Below the pieces are notes generated by a model that saw nothing but the letters and a program-made list of their open reading frames with translations, was not told where the DNA came from and searched no databases. 64,000 nt of DNA, taken from contig JBBDIK010000012.1 in assembly GCA_040880465.1 (NCBI GenBank), positions 124,001-188,000 on the forward strand. The letters are read 5' to 3'. A program made the translations under genes and the position numbers. Of the stretch, positions 25,067 to 34,175 are shown in pieces; within the stretch, counting starts at the first letter, position 1, and each line of letters begins with the position of its first letter. This stretch comes from JBBDIK01 sp040880465 (GTDB lineage Bacteria > Actinomycetota > UBA4738 > JBBDHU01).

Positions 25067-28000
25067 GCCCAGCCTTGCAGGTGATCGGCGGCGCCTTCGT
25101 CGTCGTCTACCTGATCGTGATCTTCCTGGCCATCCGCAAGCCACTCCTCGGGCGCCTGGCGCTGCGGGAGGGGGTTCGCCGCCCCGGGCAGACGTTGCTG
25201 GTGGTAGGTGGGTTGATGGTCGGCGCAGCGGGCATGACGGCCGCCCTGGTCGGCGCCGACTCCGCTCGGGACTCCTCGGTCCTGAACGCCTACCGATCGT
25301 GGGACGCGACCGACCTGACGGTGACCGCGGACAACGAGGTGTTCCCGTACGGTGTCGCGCAGGCGTTGCGCGATGACCAGGCGGTCGCGGACCACGTCGA
25401 CGGCGTCATGGCCGGCATCGAAGTCGTCGGATCGGTCTCGAACAAGACTCGCGAGACCAGCGATTCTGGGGTGCGGCTGATCGGGTTCGACACGGCGACC
25501 CAGGCGCAGTTCGGCGCCTTCACGCTCGCGGACGGCACGACCACCACCGGTGAAGATCTCGGTCCGCGCGAAGTCCTGGTCTCGCGGCAGCTTGCGGACG
25601 ATCTGGACGTCGAGGTGGGCGACGAACTGAAGATGGGGGTCGAGCCGCTCGAGAAGCCGAAGCCAACGCCGAAGCAGATCGGGAACAGGATGAAGGCGCT
25701 CGGCAACGACCTCCAGCGCCTCCAGAACGAAGCCGAGCGGAAAGCGACCGCGGCCGCGAAGAGGGCCGGCAAGCGGGCGGCTGAAGCCGCCGCGAAGCAA
25801 GCGGCCGCGCAGTACCTGGCGCAGGTCCAGGCGGATCTGGCGGCGCAGGGACAGGCCACGGCGGCCGCCTACCTGGGGCAGATCAAGGACTTCCAACAGG
25901 GCGTCAAGGACACCATCAAGGACGCGAAGGAGGCGGAGAAGGAAGCGGGGCTGCCGCCCGGTTCCATCCCGCCGTACATCGCAGAGCCTGTTCCGCCGCC
26001 GCCGCCCACGATCACGCCGCCCGATGTCGATGCGATCAAGGCCGAGGCGACGGCGGTGGCGACGGCGGCCGCTCAGGCCGCGGGTGCGGCTGCGGCCCAG
26101 GATGCCGCGGAGCGGGTCGGCAAGCGCTACAGCAAGCGCGCCGAGAGCAAGGTGGATCGCCTCGAGGATCTGAAGGACCTGTTGGACGAAACGATCGACG
26201 AGCTGCGCCCCGTGACGTTCAGGGTTGCCGGTATCGCCAAGCTCGAGGGCCCCGGTGCGTATGGGTTGTTCTCCGCAGTGTTCGCACCGCTCCCCCTCGC
26301 ACAAGACATCGCCAACACCGAACGGGTGAACGTCATCCGCGTGTCGGGAACGGGCGACGCGTACACAGGTCTTGAGGAAGCAACCGCGGCGATCCCCGCC
26401 GTTCGGGCCCGCCTCGACGAACTGAACCGCGACGTGAAGATCGATGAAGACGCGCTCCTCGAAGTCCAGGACGTCAAGCAGAGCGAGGTCGAGGCGGCCG
26501 AGGACAGCACCGAGTTCGTGTTCGCGATGTTGGTGGGGATGAGCTTCCTCGTGATCGCCGCAGGCATCGCCCTGGTCATCAACCTCACGCAGATGCTCGC
26601 CGAGGAGCGTCGGCCGCGACTGGCGACGTTGCGCGCGCTGGGGCTGACGAGACGTGGACTCGTGACGCTGTCGGTCTTGGAGGGCGCCTTCTACTCGCTC
26701 CTCGCGGCGCTCGTCGGCACCGGCATCGGGATCTTCGCCGGCCGGATGCTGGCCGAACGGTTCGGCAAGGCTTTCGCGGAGTTCTTCGGCGCGAACGTCG
26801 ACTACCGGTTCGTGTTCTCGGTTCGCATCGAGACGCTCGCGACGGCGTTCGCGGCCGGCGCGCTTATCACCTTGGGGACGATGTACGTTTCGGCTTGGCG
26901 AACCTCGCGCATGTCGATCCCCGCCGCGATCCGGAACCTGCCGGAGCCTGCCAAGGACAAGCACCGGCGTCGCTGGCCACGCGTGGTTTTCGGCGTCGCC
27001 CTCTTGACGTTCGGCATCATGAGCCTGGCCGGCACTGAAAAGGCGGGCCGGCTCGTCGGCGGGGTAGCGGTCATGGTGGTCATCTCCGGCATCCTGAAAG
27101 GCCGGATCCCCGACCGGCTCCGCGGGACGATCTACGGAGCGGCCTTGGCCGGATGGGCGTTCTACAACGTCGGACAAGTGAGCGGCGAAGACGACCCGAA
27201 CAAGTTCTTCGGCGTCTTCACGCTCTCGGTACTCATCGCGGTGATCGGCTTGTCGCTCCTTGCCGCCGCCAACCTCCGGATCGTCGAGCGAGCCGCGAAC
27301 CTGCTCCGGTTCGTTTCCCGGCGCCTCGCCGCGACGCTCCGCGTCCCGCTTGCCTTCCTGGCTCGCCGGTCGATGCGCACCGGGCTCTCGATCATCATGT
27401 TCGCGGTGATCATGGCCATCATCTCGATGTTCTCGGTGATGCTGGCGATCTTCCAGCCGCAGTACGAACGCGAGTCGCTCGGGTACGACATCGTGCTCAC
27501 CTCGGCCGAACACGAGCCGGTCGGGCTCCCGGCCTCGGTCAAGCCGCTGGTGGAGGAACGTGCCAACATCGTGACGAAGGTCTACACGGGCTCGTTCAAG
27601 TCCCAGTTCGCCAACCTCGAGCGGACGTTCGCTCCGCTGTACGTGCTCGACGAGGAGCAGTTCGCCGATCCGCCGATGATGCTGAACGCCCGCGACGAGG
27701 CCTACGGGTCTGATGCCGAGGTATGGGCGGCGGTACGGAGTGATCCCACCTTGGTCGTGTCCAACTTCGGTCAGCCGGGAGACGAGATCACGCTCGACGG
27801 CAAGGACGGTCCCGTTACGTTCACGATCGCCGCGACGCCGCCGGCCGGACTCTTCCAGGGACTAGCGGGGCCGAAGGAGACCTTCGACGTCTTCGACGAC
27901 ACGACGAAGGGCGTGACCAGCCTCGTCGCGATCGCGGGGAACGGGAACGTGCCCGAGGTGGCGGCTTTGATCGAGCGCAAGAGATACAAGGACGGGGTGA

Positions 28001-28446
28001 CCTCGACCCCGGTCCGCGAGCTGATGGACCGCGGTTACCGCGCGAACCGGACCATGTTCTCGGTGATCGACGTTCTGATGAAGATGGGGCTGGTCGTCGG
28101 GATCCTCTCGCTCGGGATCCTGGCGCTCCGCGCGATCGTCGAACGGCGCCACCTGATCGGCGTGCTCCGCGCGATCGGATTCCGGAAGCGCTCGGTCATG
28201 TCCGGGCTGTTAGTGGAGGCCGGCATGACCACGACCCTCGGCGTCGCCGTCGGCGTCATCACCGGGCTGATCATGGGCTGGATCTTCTTCACGTCCTTCT
28301 TCGAGACGTCGGTGTTCGGCATCGACCGCGAGAACCTCTTCGGCGCGATCGCGCTGGTCTACGCCGCGGTCGTTGTCGTGACCGTTCCTCCCGCCTGGCG
28401 GGCATCCCGGCTTCCGCCGGCGGAAGCCGTCCGGTACACGGAGTAG
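25063..28446 (+). CDS. FtsX-like ABC permease with large coiled-coil insertion
   Basis: This is an unusually long permease (1127 aa). It has two FtsX/MacB modules: TM helices near residues 5-25 and 42-65, a cluster at about 490-620, further helices at 640-760, and a last set near 1000-1115. The first extracytoplasmic domain contains an Ala/Lys/Gln-rich helical insert (about 205-380) rich in AAAKRAGKRAAEAAAK-type sequence, interrupted by a proline stretch (PVPPPPPTITPP). The insert is likely an extended coiled-coil hairpin reaching into the envelope. It starts inside the ATPase stop codon. An export or mechanical role is likely, and the substrate is unknown. Confidence 0.85.
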   Translation: MSPALQVIGGAFVVVYLIVIFLAIRKPLLGRLALREGVRRPGQTLLVVGGLMVGAAGMTAALVGADSARDSSVLNAYRSWDATDLTVTADNEVFPYGVAQALRDDQAVADHVDGVMAGIEVVGSVSNKTRETSDSGVRLIGFDTATQAQFGAFTLADGTTTTGEDLGPREVLVSRQLADDLDVEVGDELKMGVEPLEKPKPTPKQIGNRMKALGNDLQRLQNEAERKATAAAKRAGKRAAEAAAKQAAAQYLAQVQADLAAQGQATAAAYLGQIKDFQQGVKDTIKDAKEAEKEAGLPPGSIPPYIAEPVPPPPPTITPPDVDAIKAEATAVATAAAQAAGAAAAQDAAERVGKRYSKRAESKVDRLEDLKDLLDETIDELRPVTFRVAGIAKLEGPGAYGLFSAVFAPLPLAQDIANTERVNVIRVSGTGDAYTGLEEATAAIPAVRARLDELNRDVKIDEDALLEVQDVKQSEVEAAEDSTEFVFAMLVGMSFLVIAAGIALVINLTQMLAEERRPRLATLRALGLTRRGLVTLSVLEGAFYSLLAALVGTGIGIFAGRMLAERFGKAFAEFFGANVDYRFVFSVRIETLATAFAAGALITLGTMYVSAWRTSRMSIPAAIRNLPEPAKDKHRRRWPRVVFGVALLTFGIMSLAGTEKAGRLVGGVAVMVVISGILKGRIPDRLRGTIYGAALAGWAFYNVGQVSGEDDPNKFFGVFTLSVLIAVIGLSLLAAANLRIVERAANLLRFVSRRLAATLRVPLAFLARRSMRTGLSIIMFAVIMAIISMFSVMLAIFQPQYERESLGYDIVLTSAEHEPVGLPASVKPLVEERANIVTKVYTGSFKSQFANLERTFAPLYVLDEEQFADPPMMLNARDEAYGSDAEVWAAVRSDPTLVVSNFGQPGDEITLDGKDGPVTFTIAATPPAGLFQGLAGPKETFDVFDDTTKGVTSLVAIAGNGNVPEVAALIERKRYKDGVTSTPVRELMDRGYRANRTMFSVIDVLMKMGLVVGILSLGILALRAIVERRHLIGVLRAIGFRKRSVMSGLLVEAGMTTTLGVAVGVITGLIMGWIFFTSFFETSVFGIDRENLFGAIALVYAAVVVVTVPPAWRASRLPPAEAVRYTE

Positions 28447-28487
28447 GCAGGGCTCGGGCCGCAGGAGCCTCCGCTCGCCGGGTGGCA

Positions 28488-28493
28488 TACGAT
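28488..28493 (+). promoter_or_regulatory. Putative -10 (TACGAT) before pfk
   Basis: TACGAT lies 6 bases before GTG 28500, the first codon of a 9-codon upstream frame. The spacing matches leaderless starts elsewhere in the window. Confidence 0.4.
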
Positions 28494-28499
28494 GCTCCC

Positions 28500-28529
28500 G
28501 TGCGGTTCCCGATCATGGAGGCGATGTGA
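28500..28529 (+). CDS. Candidate leaderless upstream ORF (9 codons) coupled to pfk
   Basis: The frame VRFPIMEAM begins 6 bases after a TACGAT -10 box, and its TGA overlaps the pfk GTG as GTGA. This is the same geometry as the short frame before glk. It may serve translational coupling. There is no direct evidence of translation. Confidence 0.35.
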   Translation: MRFPIMEAM

Positions 28530-29785
28530 GGCTCGGCATCCTGTGCGGCGGTGGTCCCGCTCCGGGCATCAACTCGGTGATCTCGGCCGCCACGATCGAG
28601 GCGATCAACTCCGGCTGGGAGGTCGTCGGCATCCGTGATGGCTTCTCCCATCTGATCACCGGCGACACCTCGCACATCGAGCCGCTCCTGATCACCGACG
28701 TCTCCCGCATCCACGGCATGGGCGGGACGATCCTCGGCACCTCGCGCGCGAATCCCACGAGACGGGAGGACGACCTGCGCGCCTGCGTGGCAACGCTGAA
28801 GGCACTCGAGCTCGACGGCCTGATCACGATCGGCGGGGACGATACCGCCTTCTCCGCGACCCGGCTGGCTGAGGAGGCGGGCGGCACGCTGAAGGTGGTT
28901 CACGTTCCGAAGACGATCGATAACGACCTGCCGCTGCCGGGAGGGATGCCGACGTTCGGGTTCCAGACGGCCCGTCACGTCGGTGTGCACCTGACCACGA
29001 ACCTGATGACGGACGCGACGGCGACGGAGCGTTGGTACTTCGTGGTCGCGATGGGGCGCACGGCCGGCCATCTGGCGTTGGGCATCGGGAAGGCGGCCGG
29101 CGCGACGGTGACCGTCATCGCCGAGGAGTTCCCCGAGGGCCCGATCCCGCTGAAGCAGGTCGCCGACATCCTGGAGACGTCGATGCTCAAGCGTGTGGCC
29201 CACGGACGACCGTTCGGTGTCGCGGTGATCGCGGAGGGGATCGGGGAGCGGCTTCCGGAGGAGGAGCTGATGGAGGTCGCGCCGGATATCGAACGTGACG
29301 ATCATGGCCACATCCGGCTCGAAGAGCTGAACCTTCACCGGATCCTCGCCGACGTCGTCAAGAAGCGTTTCAAGGAACGCGGCCAGAGTGTCACGATCAC
29401 CGCGAAGAACATCGGCTATGAGCTGCGAGGCGCGCCGCCGATCCCATGGGATATCGACTACACGCGCGATCTGGGGTGGGGGGCCTTCGACCACCTGCGC
29501 ACGTTGCTCGGGTCCGGCTCCGAGGAGATCGGGGCCATGATCACGCTGCACGACGGGCATCTCGAGCCGCTCGAGTTCGGCTCCTTCAACGACCCGAAGA
29601 CCGGTCGTCCGATGCCCCGGCTCGTGGATGTCAACTCCACGACCTACCGCGTCGCTCGCGAGTACATGATCCGGCTCAGCGCGGAGGACCTCGCGGACGA
29701 TGCGAAACTCAAACCCATCGCCGAGGCGGTTGGGATGGATCCGGCGGCGTTCCGTGACCGCTTCGGGTACGTGGCCGGCGACTGA
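28526..29785 (+). CDS. pfp: Phosphofructokinase, probably pyrophosphate-dependent
   Basis: The enzyme phosphorylates fructose-6-phosphate to fructose-1,6-bisphosphate. Two residues that mark PPi- rather than ATP-dependent enzymes are present. GGDDT (about 103-107) has Asp where ATP enzymes have Gly (GGDGS). PKTIDND (about 128-134) has Lys where ATP enzymes have Gly. Substrate contacts MGRTAGHLAL and AEGIGERLPEEEL are conserved. The length is 419 aa, longer than E. coli PfkA (320). GTG 28526 has GGAGG upstream. If PPi is used the step is reversible, allowing gluconeogenesis. Such enzymes occur in several actinobacteria. Confidence 0.88.
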   Translation: MRLGILCGGGPAPGINSVISAATIEAINSGWEVVGIRDGFSHLITGDTSHIEPLLITDVSRIHGMGGTILGTSRANPTRREDDLRACVATLKALELDGLITIGGDDTAFSATRLAEEAGGTLKVVHVPKTIDNDLPLPGGMPTFGFQTARHVGVHLTTNLMTDATATERWYFVVAMGRTAGHLALGIGKAAGATVTVIAEEFPEGPIPLKQVADILETSMLKRVAHGRPFGVAVIAEGIGERLPEEELMEVAPDIERDDHGHIRLEELNLHRILADVVKKRFKERGQSVTITAKNIGYELRGAPPIPWDIDYTRDLGWGAFDHLRTLLGSGSEEIGAMITLHDGHLEPLEFGSFNDPKTGRPMPRLVDVNSTTYRVAREYMIRLSAEDLADDAKLKPIAEAVGMDPAAFRDRFGYVAGD

Positions 29786-29829
29786 GCAGCCCCTTCCACG
29801 CTTCACGCGGTTCGCGGGATGATAGACGG

Positions 29830-30375
29830 ATGGAGAGCCTCCGCGGGAAGCTGTTGATCGCCGGCCCGGGCCTGTGGGATCCGCGTTTCCGACGGACGGT
29901 GGTCCTCATCGGCCAACACGACGAGCAGGATGGAGCCGTGGGGGTCATCCTCAACCGAGCGCTGGAGCTGTCGGTGGAAGAGGCGATCCCGGACCTCTCC
30001 CAGGTCGTCCCTCCCGGAGAGCCGATCTTCGAAGGCGGCCCGGTTCAGCCACAGGCGGCGATCATCGTCGCTGACTTCGATGACCCGGCGCAGGTGGACG
30101 TGCTGGCGTTCGACTCGGTTGGGTTCGTCCCACCCGAGATCGATCCGCAGACGGCCGTGGTCCGGCGTGCGCGCGTCTTCGCCGGGTACGCGGGTTGGGG
30201 CCCCGGACAGCTGGAGGCGGAGCTGGTCGAGGATGGGTCGTGGTTGATCGAGCCCGCCCTGGCGGATGATGTCTTCTGCCACGACCCCGAGCGTCTCTGG
30301 GAGCAGGTCGTCGCGCGGAAGGGAAGTGACTTCGCGCTCCTGCGGTCCATGCCGGAGGATCCTTCGCTGAACTAA
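29830..30375 (+). CDS. YqgE/AlgH (DUF179) family protein
   Basis: This is a 181-residue member of the YqgE/AlgH family, widely conserved but of unclear biochemical role. Recognised elements are GKLLIAGPGLWDPRFRRTVV at the N-terminus, GVILNRALELSV, the FEGGPVQP segment and FAGYAGWGPGQLEAEL. The family tends to be cytoplasmic. The ATG has no good ribosome site and is close behind a GATGATAG sequence, so it may be leaderless. Confidence 0.9.
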   Translation: MESLRGKLLIAGPGLWDPRFRRTVVLIGQHDEQDGAVGVILNRALELSVEEAIPDLSQVVPPGEPIFEGGPVQPQAAIIVADFDDPAQVDVLAFDSVGFVPPEIDPQTAVVRRARVFAGYAGWGPGQLEAELVEDGSWLIEPALADDVFCHDPERLWEQVVARKGSDFALLRSMPEDPSLN

Positions 30376-30408
30376 CCGGGGATGTGCCGGTGTTGTGACC
30401 GGTGGAGG

Positions 30409-30414
30409 TAGATT
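30409..30414 (+). promoter_or_regulatory. Putative -10 (TAGATT) of a leaderless copA mRNA
   Basis: TAGATT lies 6 bases before the copper ATPase ATG, consistent with a leaderless transcript. Confidence 0.4.
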
Positions 30415-30420
30415 CTGCCT

Positions 30421-33180
30421 ATGACTCAGTTCCTGGCGGCCGCGGTCGGTCTCGTGTCGATCGGCGGGCTCGCGTACTTCTTCTTCGGCCCCAAGAAGGC
30501 CCAGACCGCCGCTGTCGTCGGCGGCATGCAGGAGGTCGATGTCCTGGTCAAGGGTGGCTATGAGCCTTCCCAAATCAAAGTGACCGAGGGTGTGCCCCTA
30601 CGGATCGTGTTCGACCGTCAGGAAACCGGGGAGTGCACGTCGCGCGTCGTGTTCCCGGACTTCATGATCAACGCATCCCTTCCGCCGTACGCGCGGACGG
30701 CGGTCGAGCTCGTCCCGACGACCTCGGGCGAGTTCGGGTTCGCGTGCGGGATGAACATGGTTCACGGCAAGCTCATCGTCGAACAGGATGATGGGGGTGC
30801 GGTCGCGACGCTCGATCCACCCGCCGTCCGATCTGATGGACCCGGGTCGGAAGTGCCCGGTGGGGAAAAGCCCGGACTGGAGACGCCCGAGGCCTTGCCG
30901 CCGCCGGATGGTGACGCGGGGTCCGCGGCGCCCGCCCGCCCGAGCCTCGCCGACGAGCAGGATGTCGAGGGTGTCGCGCGCCGGGAGGAGATACGGGATC
31001 TCACGCGTCGCGTGGTTGTCGGCGCGGTGCTAACCGCCCCGGTCCTGTTCGCGACCATGGCACACGATCTGTTCGGAGCGATGTGGGTTCCGGCTGCGCT
31101 GATGAACCCGTGGGTCCAGCTCGCGTTGATCACCCCGGTGATGTTCTACACGGGCTGGCCGATCCACAGGATCGGCTGGTTGATCCTCAAGCGCCGTACC
31201 TCCGACATGAACACGCTCATCACGATCGGAACGTCCGCCGCCTACCTGTTCAGCCTCCTGGTCACGATCGCTCCCGGGCTGCTGCCGCCGGACATGCGGG
31301 AGGTGTACTACGAGGCGGTCGGGGTGATCCTGGTTCTGATCACACTCGGACGGCTCTTCGAGGCCCGGGCGAAGGCCGGGACGGGTGAGGCGATCCGCGC
31401 CCTGATCGGGCTGCAGGCGAGGACCGCCCGTGTGGTTCGGGGCGGCGTCGAGCAGGAGATCCCGATCGAGGAAGTCGTGGTTGGGGACGAGGTCCTCGTC
31501 CGACCGGGCGAGAAGGTCCCGGTCGACGGCGAGATCGTGGACGGACGCTCGACGATCGACGAGTCGATGGTGACGGGCGAATCGCTCCCGGTGACCAAGA
31601 CCACTGGTGACGAGGTCATCGGCGCGACCCTCAATCAGACCGGAGCCTTCCGGGTGCGGGCGACGAAGATCGGCGCGGACTCGATGCTCGCGCAGATCGT
31701 TCGTCTGGTCGAGCAGGCCCAGGGATCCAAGGCGCCCATCCAGCGGCTGGCCGACACGGTCTCGAGCTACTTCGTCCCCGCGGTGATCTTCATCGCGATC
31801 GCGACGTTCGTCGCGTGGTTCATCTTCGGGCCTCCTCCGCAACTGATCTTCGCGCTGGTGACGTCCGTGGCGGTGCTGATCATCGCGTGCCCGTGCGCCC
31901 TCGGGTTGGCCACGCCGCTCTCGGTCATGGTCGGGACCGGGAAGGGCGCCCAGGCCGGGATCCTCATCCGGTCCGCGGAGGCGCTCGAGACAGCGGGGCG
32001 GCTCACCACCGTCGTCCTGGACAAGACCGGCACGATCACCCGGGGCCGTCCGATGCTGACCGACGTCGTTGCGGTCGGAGCGCTGACCGATGACCTCGTG
32101 CTCCGGCTGGTTGCCGCATCTGAGCGGAACTCGGAGCATCCGCTGGCGGAGGCCATCGTGCGAGGTGCCGTCGACCGTGACCTCGCCCTGTCTGAGCCCG
32201 CAGGGTTCGAATCCGTCACGGGAAAGGGCGTTCGCGCGTTCCTGGAAGGCCGCCGGGTGCGGGTGGGGACCGCGCGCTTCCTCGAGGAGGAGGGCATCGA
32301 CCCGGCCCCGCTCGCGGACGCCGTTGACCGCTTGACCGGCGAGGGGAAGACCGCCGTGCTGGCCGGTGCCGACGGGGCGGCCATCGGGGTACTGGGCGTC
32401 GCCGACACCGTCAAGCCTGACTCCATGCGTGCCGTGGGGGCGCTCCGGGCGATGGGTCTCGAGATCGTGATGATGACCGGTGACAACCGTCGCACCGCGG
32501 AGGCGATCGCCCGGCAGGTGGGGATCGGCCGAGCCGTCGCCGAGGTCCTTCCGCAGGACAAGGCGCGCGAGGTCAAGCGGTTGCAGTCCGAGGGCAAGGT
32601 GGTCGGGATGGTGGGGGATGGGATCAACGATGCGCCGGCGCTCGCCCAGGCGGAGGTCGGGATGGCCATCGGAACCGGAACCGACATCGCCATCGAGGCG
32701 GCCGACATCACGCTGATCTCGGGTGAACTGAAAGGCGTCGTGACGGCTGTCTCGCTGTCACGCAGGACGATGCGCAACATCCGCCAGAACCTGTTCCTCG
32801 CGTTCGTCTACAACATCATCGGGATCCCGATCGCCGCCGGCATCCTGTACCCGTTCATCGGACTCCTGCTGAGCCCGATGATCGCCGGCGCGGCGATGGC
32901 GCTGTCGTCCCTCTCGGTCGTCACGAACTCGAACCGGCTCCGGGCGTATCATGCTCCCGAGCTGCCGGGGGGTCCGTTCCCGGCGGTGGAGCTGATGGTC
33001 GAGGTCAGCGAACACCAGGAGGACCACATGGAGATGGTGACAGACCCGGTCTGCGGGATGAACATCGATCCGTCGAGCGCGGCGGGACAGTACGAGTACG
33101 AGGACACGATGTACTACTTCTGCTCGGTGGGCTGTCTCGAGTCGTTCGCCGCGGAACCGGCGAAGTACGCGGGGGACTAG
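30421..33180 (+). CDS. copA: Copper P1B-type ATPase with N-terminal cupredoxin and C-terminal YHS domains
   Basis: This 919-residue protein is a heavy-metal pump, most likely Cu(I) efflux. After one TM helix (about 5-25) comes a cupredoxin-like domain ending in FACGMNMVHGKLIVE, which has Cys, Met and His ligands. It stands where CopA usually has HMA domains. The pump core holds TGES (actuator), CPC in IIACPCALGLATPL, DKTGT (phosphorylation) and VGDGINDAPALAQA. A YHS domain (PVCGMNIDPSS ... YYFCSVGC) closes the protein. The metal route could run cupredoxin to pump to YHS. The stop overlaps the GNAT gene on the other strand. Confidence 0.93.
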   Translation: MTQFLAAAVGLVSIGGLAYFFFGPKKAQTAAVVGGMQEVDVLVKGGYEPSQIKVTEGVPLRIVFDRQETGECTSRVVFPDFMINASLPPYARTAVELVPTTSGEFGFACGMNMVHGKLIVEQDDGGAVATLDPPAVRSDGPGSEVPGGEKPGLETPEALPPPDGDAGSAAPARPSLADEQDVEGVARREEIRDLTRRVVVGAVLTAPVLFATMAHDLFGAMWVPAALMNPWVQLALITPVMFYTGWPIHRIGWLILKRRTSDMNTLITIGTSAAYLFSLLVTIAPGLLPPDMREVYYEAVGVILVLITLGRLFEARAKAGTGEAIRALIGLQARTARVVRGGVEQEIPIEEVVVGDEVLVRPGEKVPVDGEIVDGRSTIDESMVTGESLPVTKTTGDEVIGATLNQTGAFRVRATKIGADSMLAQIVRLVEQAQGSKAPIQRLADTVSSYFVPAVIFIAIATFVAWFIFGPPPQLIFALVTSVAVLIIACPCALGLATPLSVMVGTGKGAQAGILIRSAEALETAGRLTTVVLDKTGTITRGRPMLTDVVAVGALTDDLVLRLVAASERNSEHPLAEAIVRGAVDRDLALSEPAGFESVTGKGVRAFLEGRRVRVGTARFLEEEGIDPAPLADAVDRLTGEGKTAVLAGADGAAIGVLGVADTVKPDSMRAVGALRAMGLEIVMMTGDNRRTAEAIARQVGIGRAVAEVLPQDKAREVKRLQSEGKVVGMVGDGINDAPALAQAEVGMAIGTGTDIAIEAADITLISGELKGVVTAVSLSRRTMRNIRQNLFLAFVYNIIGIPIAAGILYPFIGLLLSPMIAGAAMALSSLSVVTNSNRLRAYHAPELPGGPFPAVELMVEVSEHQEDHMEMVTDPVCGMNIDPSSAAGQYEYEDTMYYFCSVGCLESFAAEPAKYAGD

Positions 33181-34175
33181 GCGCGCCCCGGACCGCCTGG
33201 CGCGAGGTCCTTCTGGTACTTGAGGAAGGAACGATACGGCTGCATTCCGGCCCGTTCGTACAGGCGGTTCGCACCTGTGAGGCTTTCCGAGTCGACACCG
33301 AGTCCGACCCGCCGCACCCCTCTGCGATGGAACTCCCCGAAGGCATGGTGGAGGAGGGCGAGAGCGATCCCCCGGCGCCGCCACGGGCGGCGGACCGACA
33401 GGTCACCCACCCAGCCCATGGTCAGGTCTTCGGGCCGGCCCGTTCGGCACAGGCACGACCCGACGATCGTGTCGCGGTCCATCGCGAGGAACCAGAGGTC
33501 GGCGTCGAAGTGGGGGTCCGTGTCGATCTCCTCGTGTCTCCACTCGTCGAACGAGGCCGGTGTCCAGCCATAGTGGTCCTGGAATGCCTCCTCGGCCCCT
33601 TCGAAGACGGCCCGGTCGTCCACGCCGCTCACGAAGGTTCGCATGGTGATCCCGTCCGGCCAACCCGGTTCCGGCGGCGGACCATCCATCACGATCTTCA
33701 TATCGTCGAACCGGCGAACCGGCCGGTAGCCGCGGGCGAGGAAGAAGTCGTGTGCCGGTCCGGTTTCTTTCCACGCAGCGACCAGCAGGGCTATCGTCTC
33801 CTCCGCAGGAGCGCGCCGGGCGACCTCGGCTCCGCGCCCTTCTGCGAACGCGAGGAGCAACGTGCCGACCCCTCCTCCCACGTGGTCGGGGCGAACGAAG
33901 CCGTCCAGCTCGATCCGGGTGAAGGGTTCCCGGGTGTAGACGGACATCTGACCCACCAGTGTTCCCGTCCCGTTGAACACGAGCAGTTCGTCGCGGGCGA
34001 GATCGACCCCGGGTGCCGTCCAGTACCCCCGGATCTCGTGGGGGTCCGTGAAGTCCGTCCCGATCTCGTCACGGTGCACCGAATTGCGAAGATCGGCGAC
34101 CGCCTGGACGTCCGCGAGCGTCGGCGGCCGTACGGCCAGACCTGGCGGAACCTGACGTTCGAACCGGACGTTCAT
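33177..34175 (-). CDS. Double-GNAT acetyltransferase (mycothiol-synthase-like), A
   Basis: The product is a 332-residue protein with two GNAT domains. The N-terminal one (about 15-155) has a degenerate acetyl-CoA loop (DHVGGGVGTLLLAFAEG). The C-terminal one (about 175-325) has a good loop (RRPWRRRGIALALLHHAF) and the NRLYERAGMQPY ending. Two-domain GNATs include mycothiol synthase MshD, but the acceptor here is not known. It is a distant paralogue of the adjacent gene, whose ATG-proximal end it overlaps by 4 bases, so both come from one transcript. Confidence 0.85.
   Translation of the reverse strand: MNVRFERQVPPGLAVRPPTLADVQAVADLRNSVHRDEIGTDFTDPHEIRGYWTAPGVDLARDELLVFNGTGTLVGQMSVYTREPFTRIELDGFVRPDHVGGGVGTLLLAFAEGRGAEVARRAPAEETIALLVAAWKETGPAHDFFLARGYRPVRRFDDMKIVMDGPPPEPGWPDGITMRTFVSGVDDRAVFEGAEEAFQDHYGWTPASFDEWRHEEIDTDPHFDADLWFLAMDRDTIVGSCLCRTGRPEDLTMGWVGDLSVRRPWRRRGIALALLHHAFGEFHRRGVRRVGLGVDSESLTGANRLYERAGMQPYRSFLKYQKDLAPGGPGRA

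Noticed and set aside
24709..27513. 934-residue open frame antisense to the ABC ATPase and permease
   Set aside because: It is His/Asp/Arg-rich with no family pattern and is the mirror of genes with clear motifs on the plus strand. This is typical in GC-rich DNA.
32200..32215. tRNA T-loop-like GGTTCGAATCC
   Set aside because: It lies inside the copA coding sequence (AGFESVTGKG) with no acceptor stem or anticodon arm around it.
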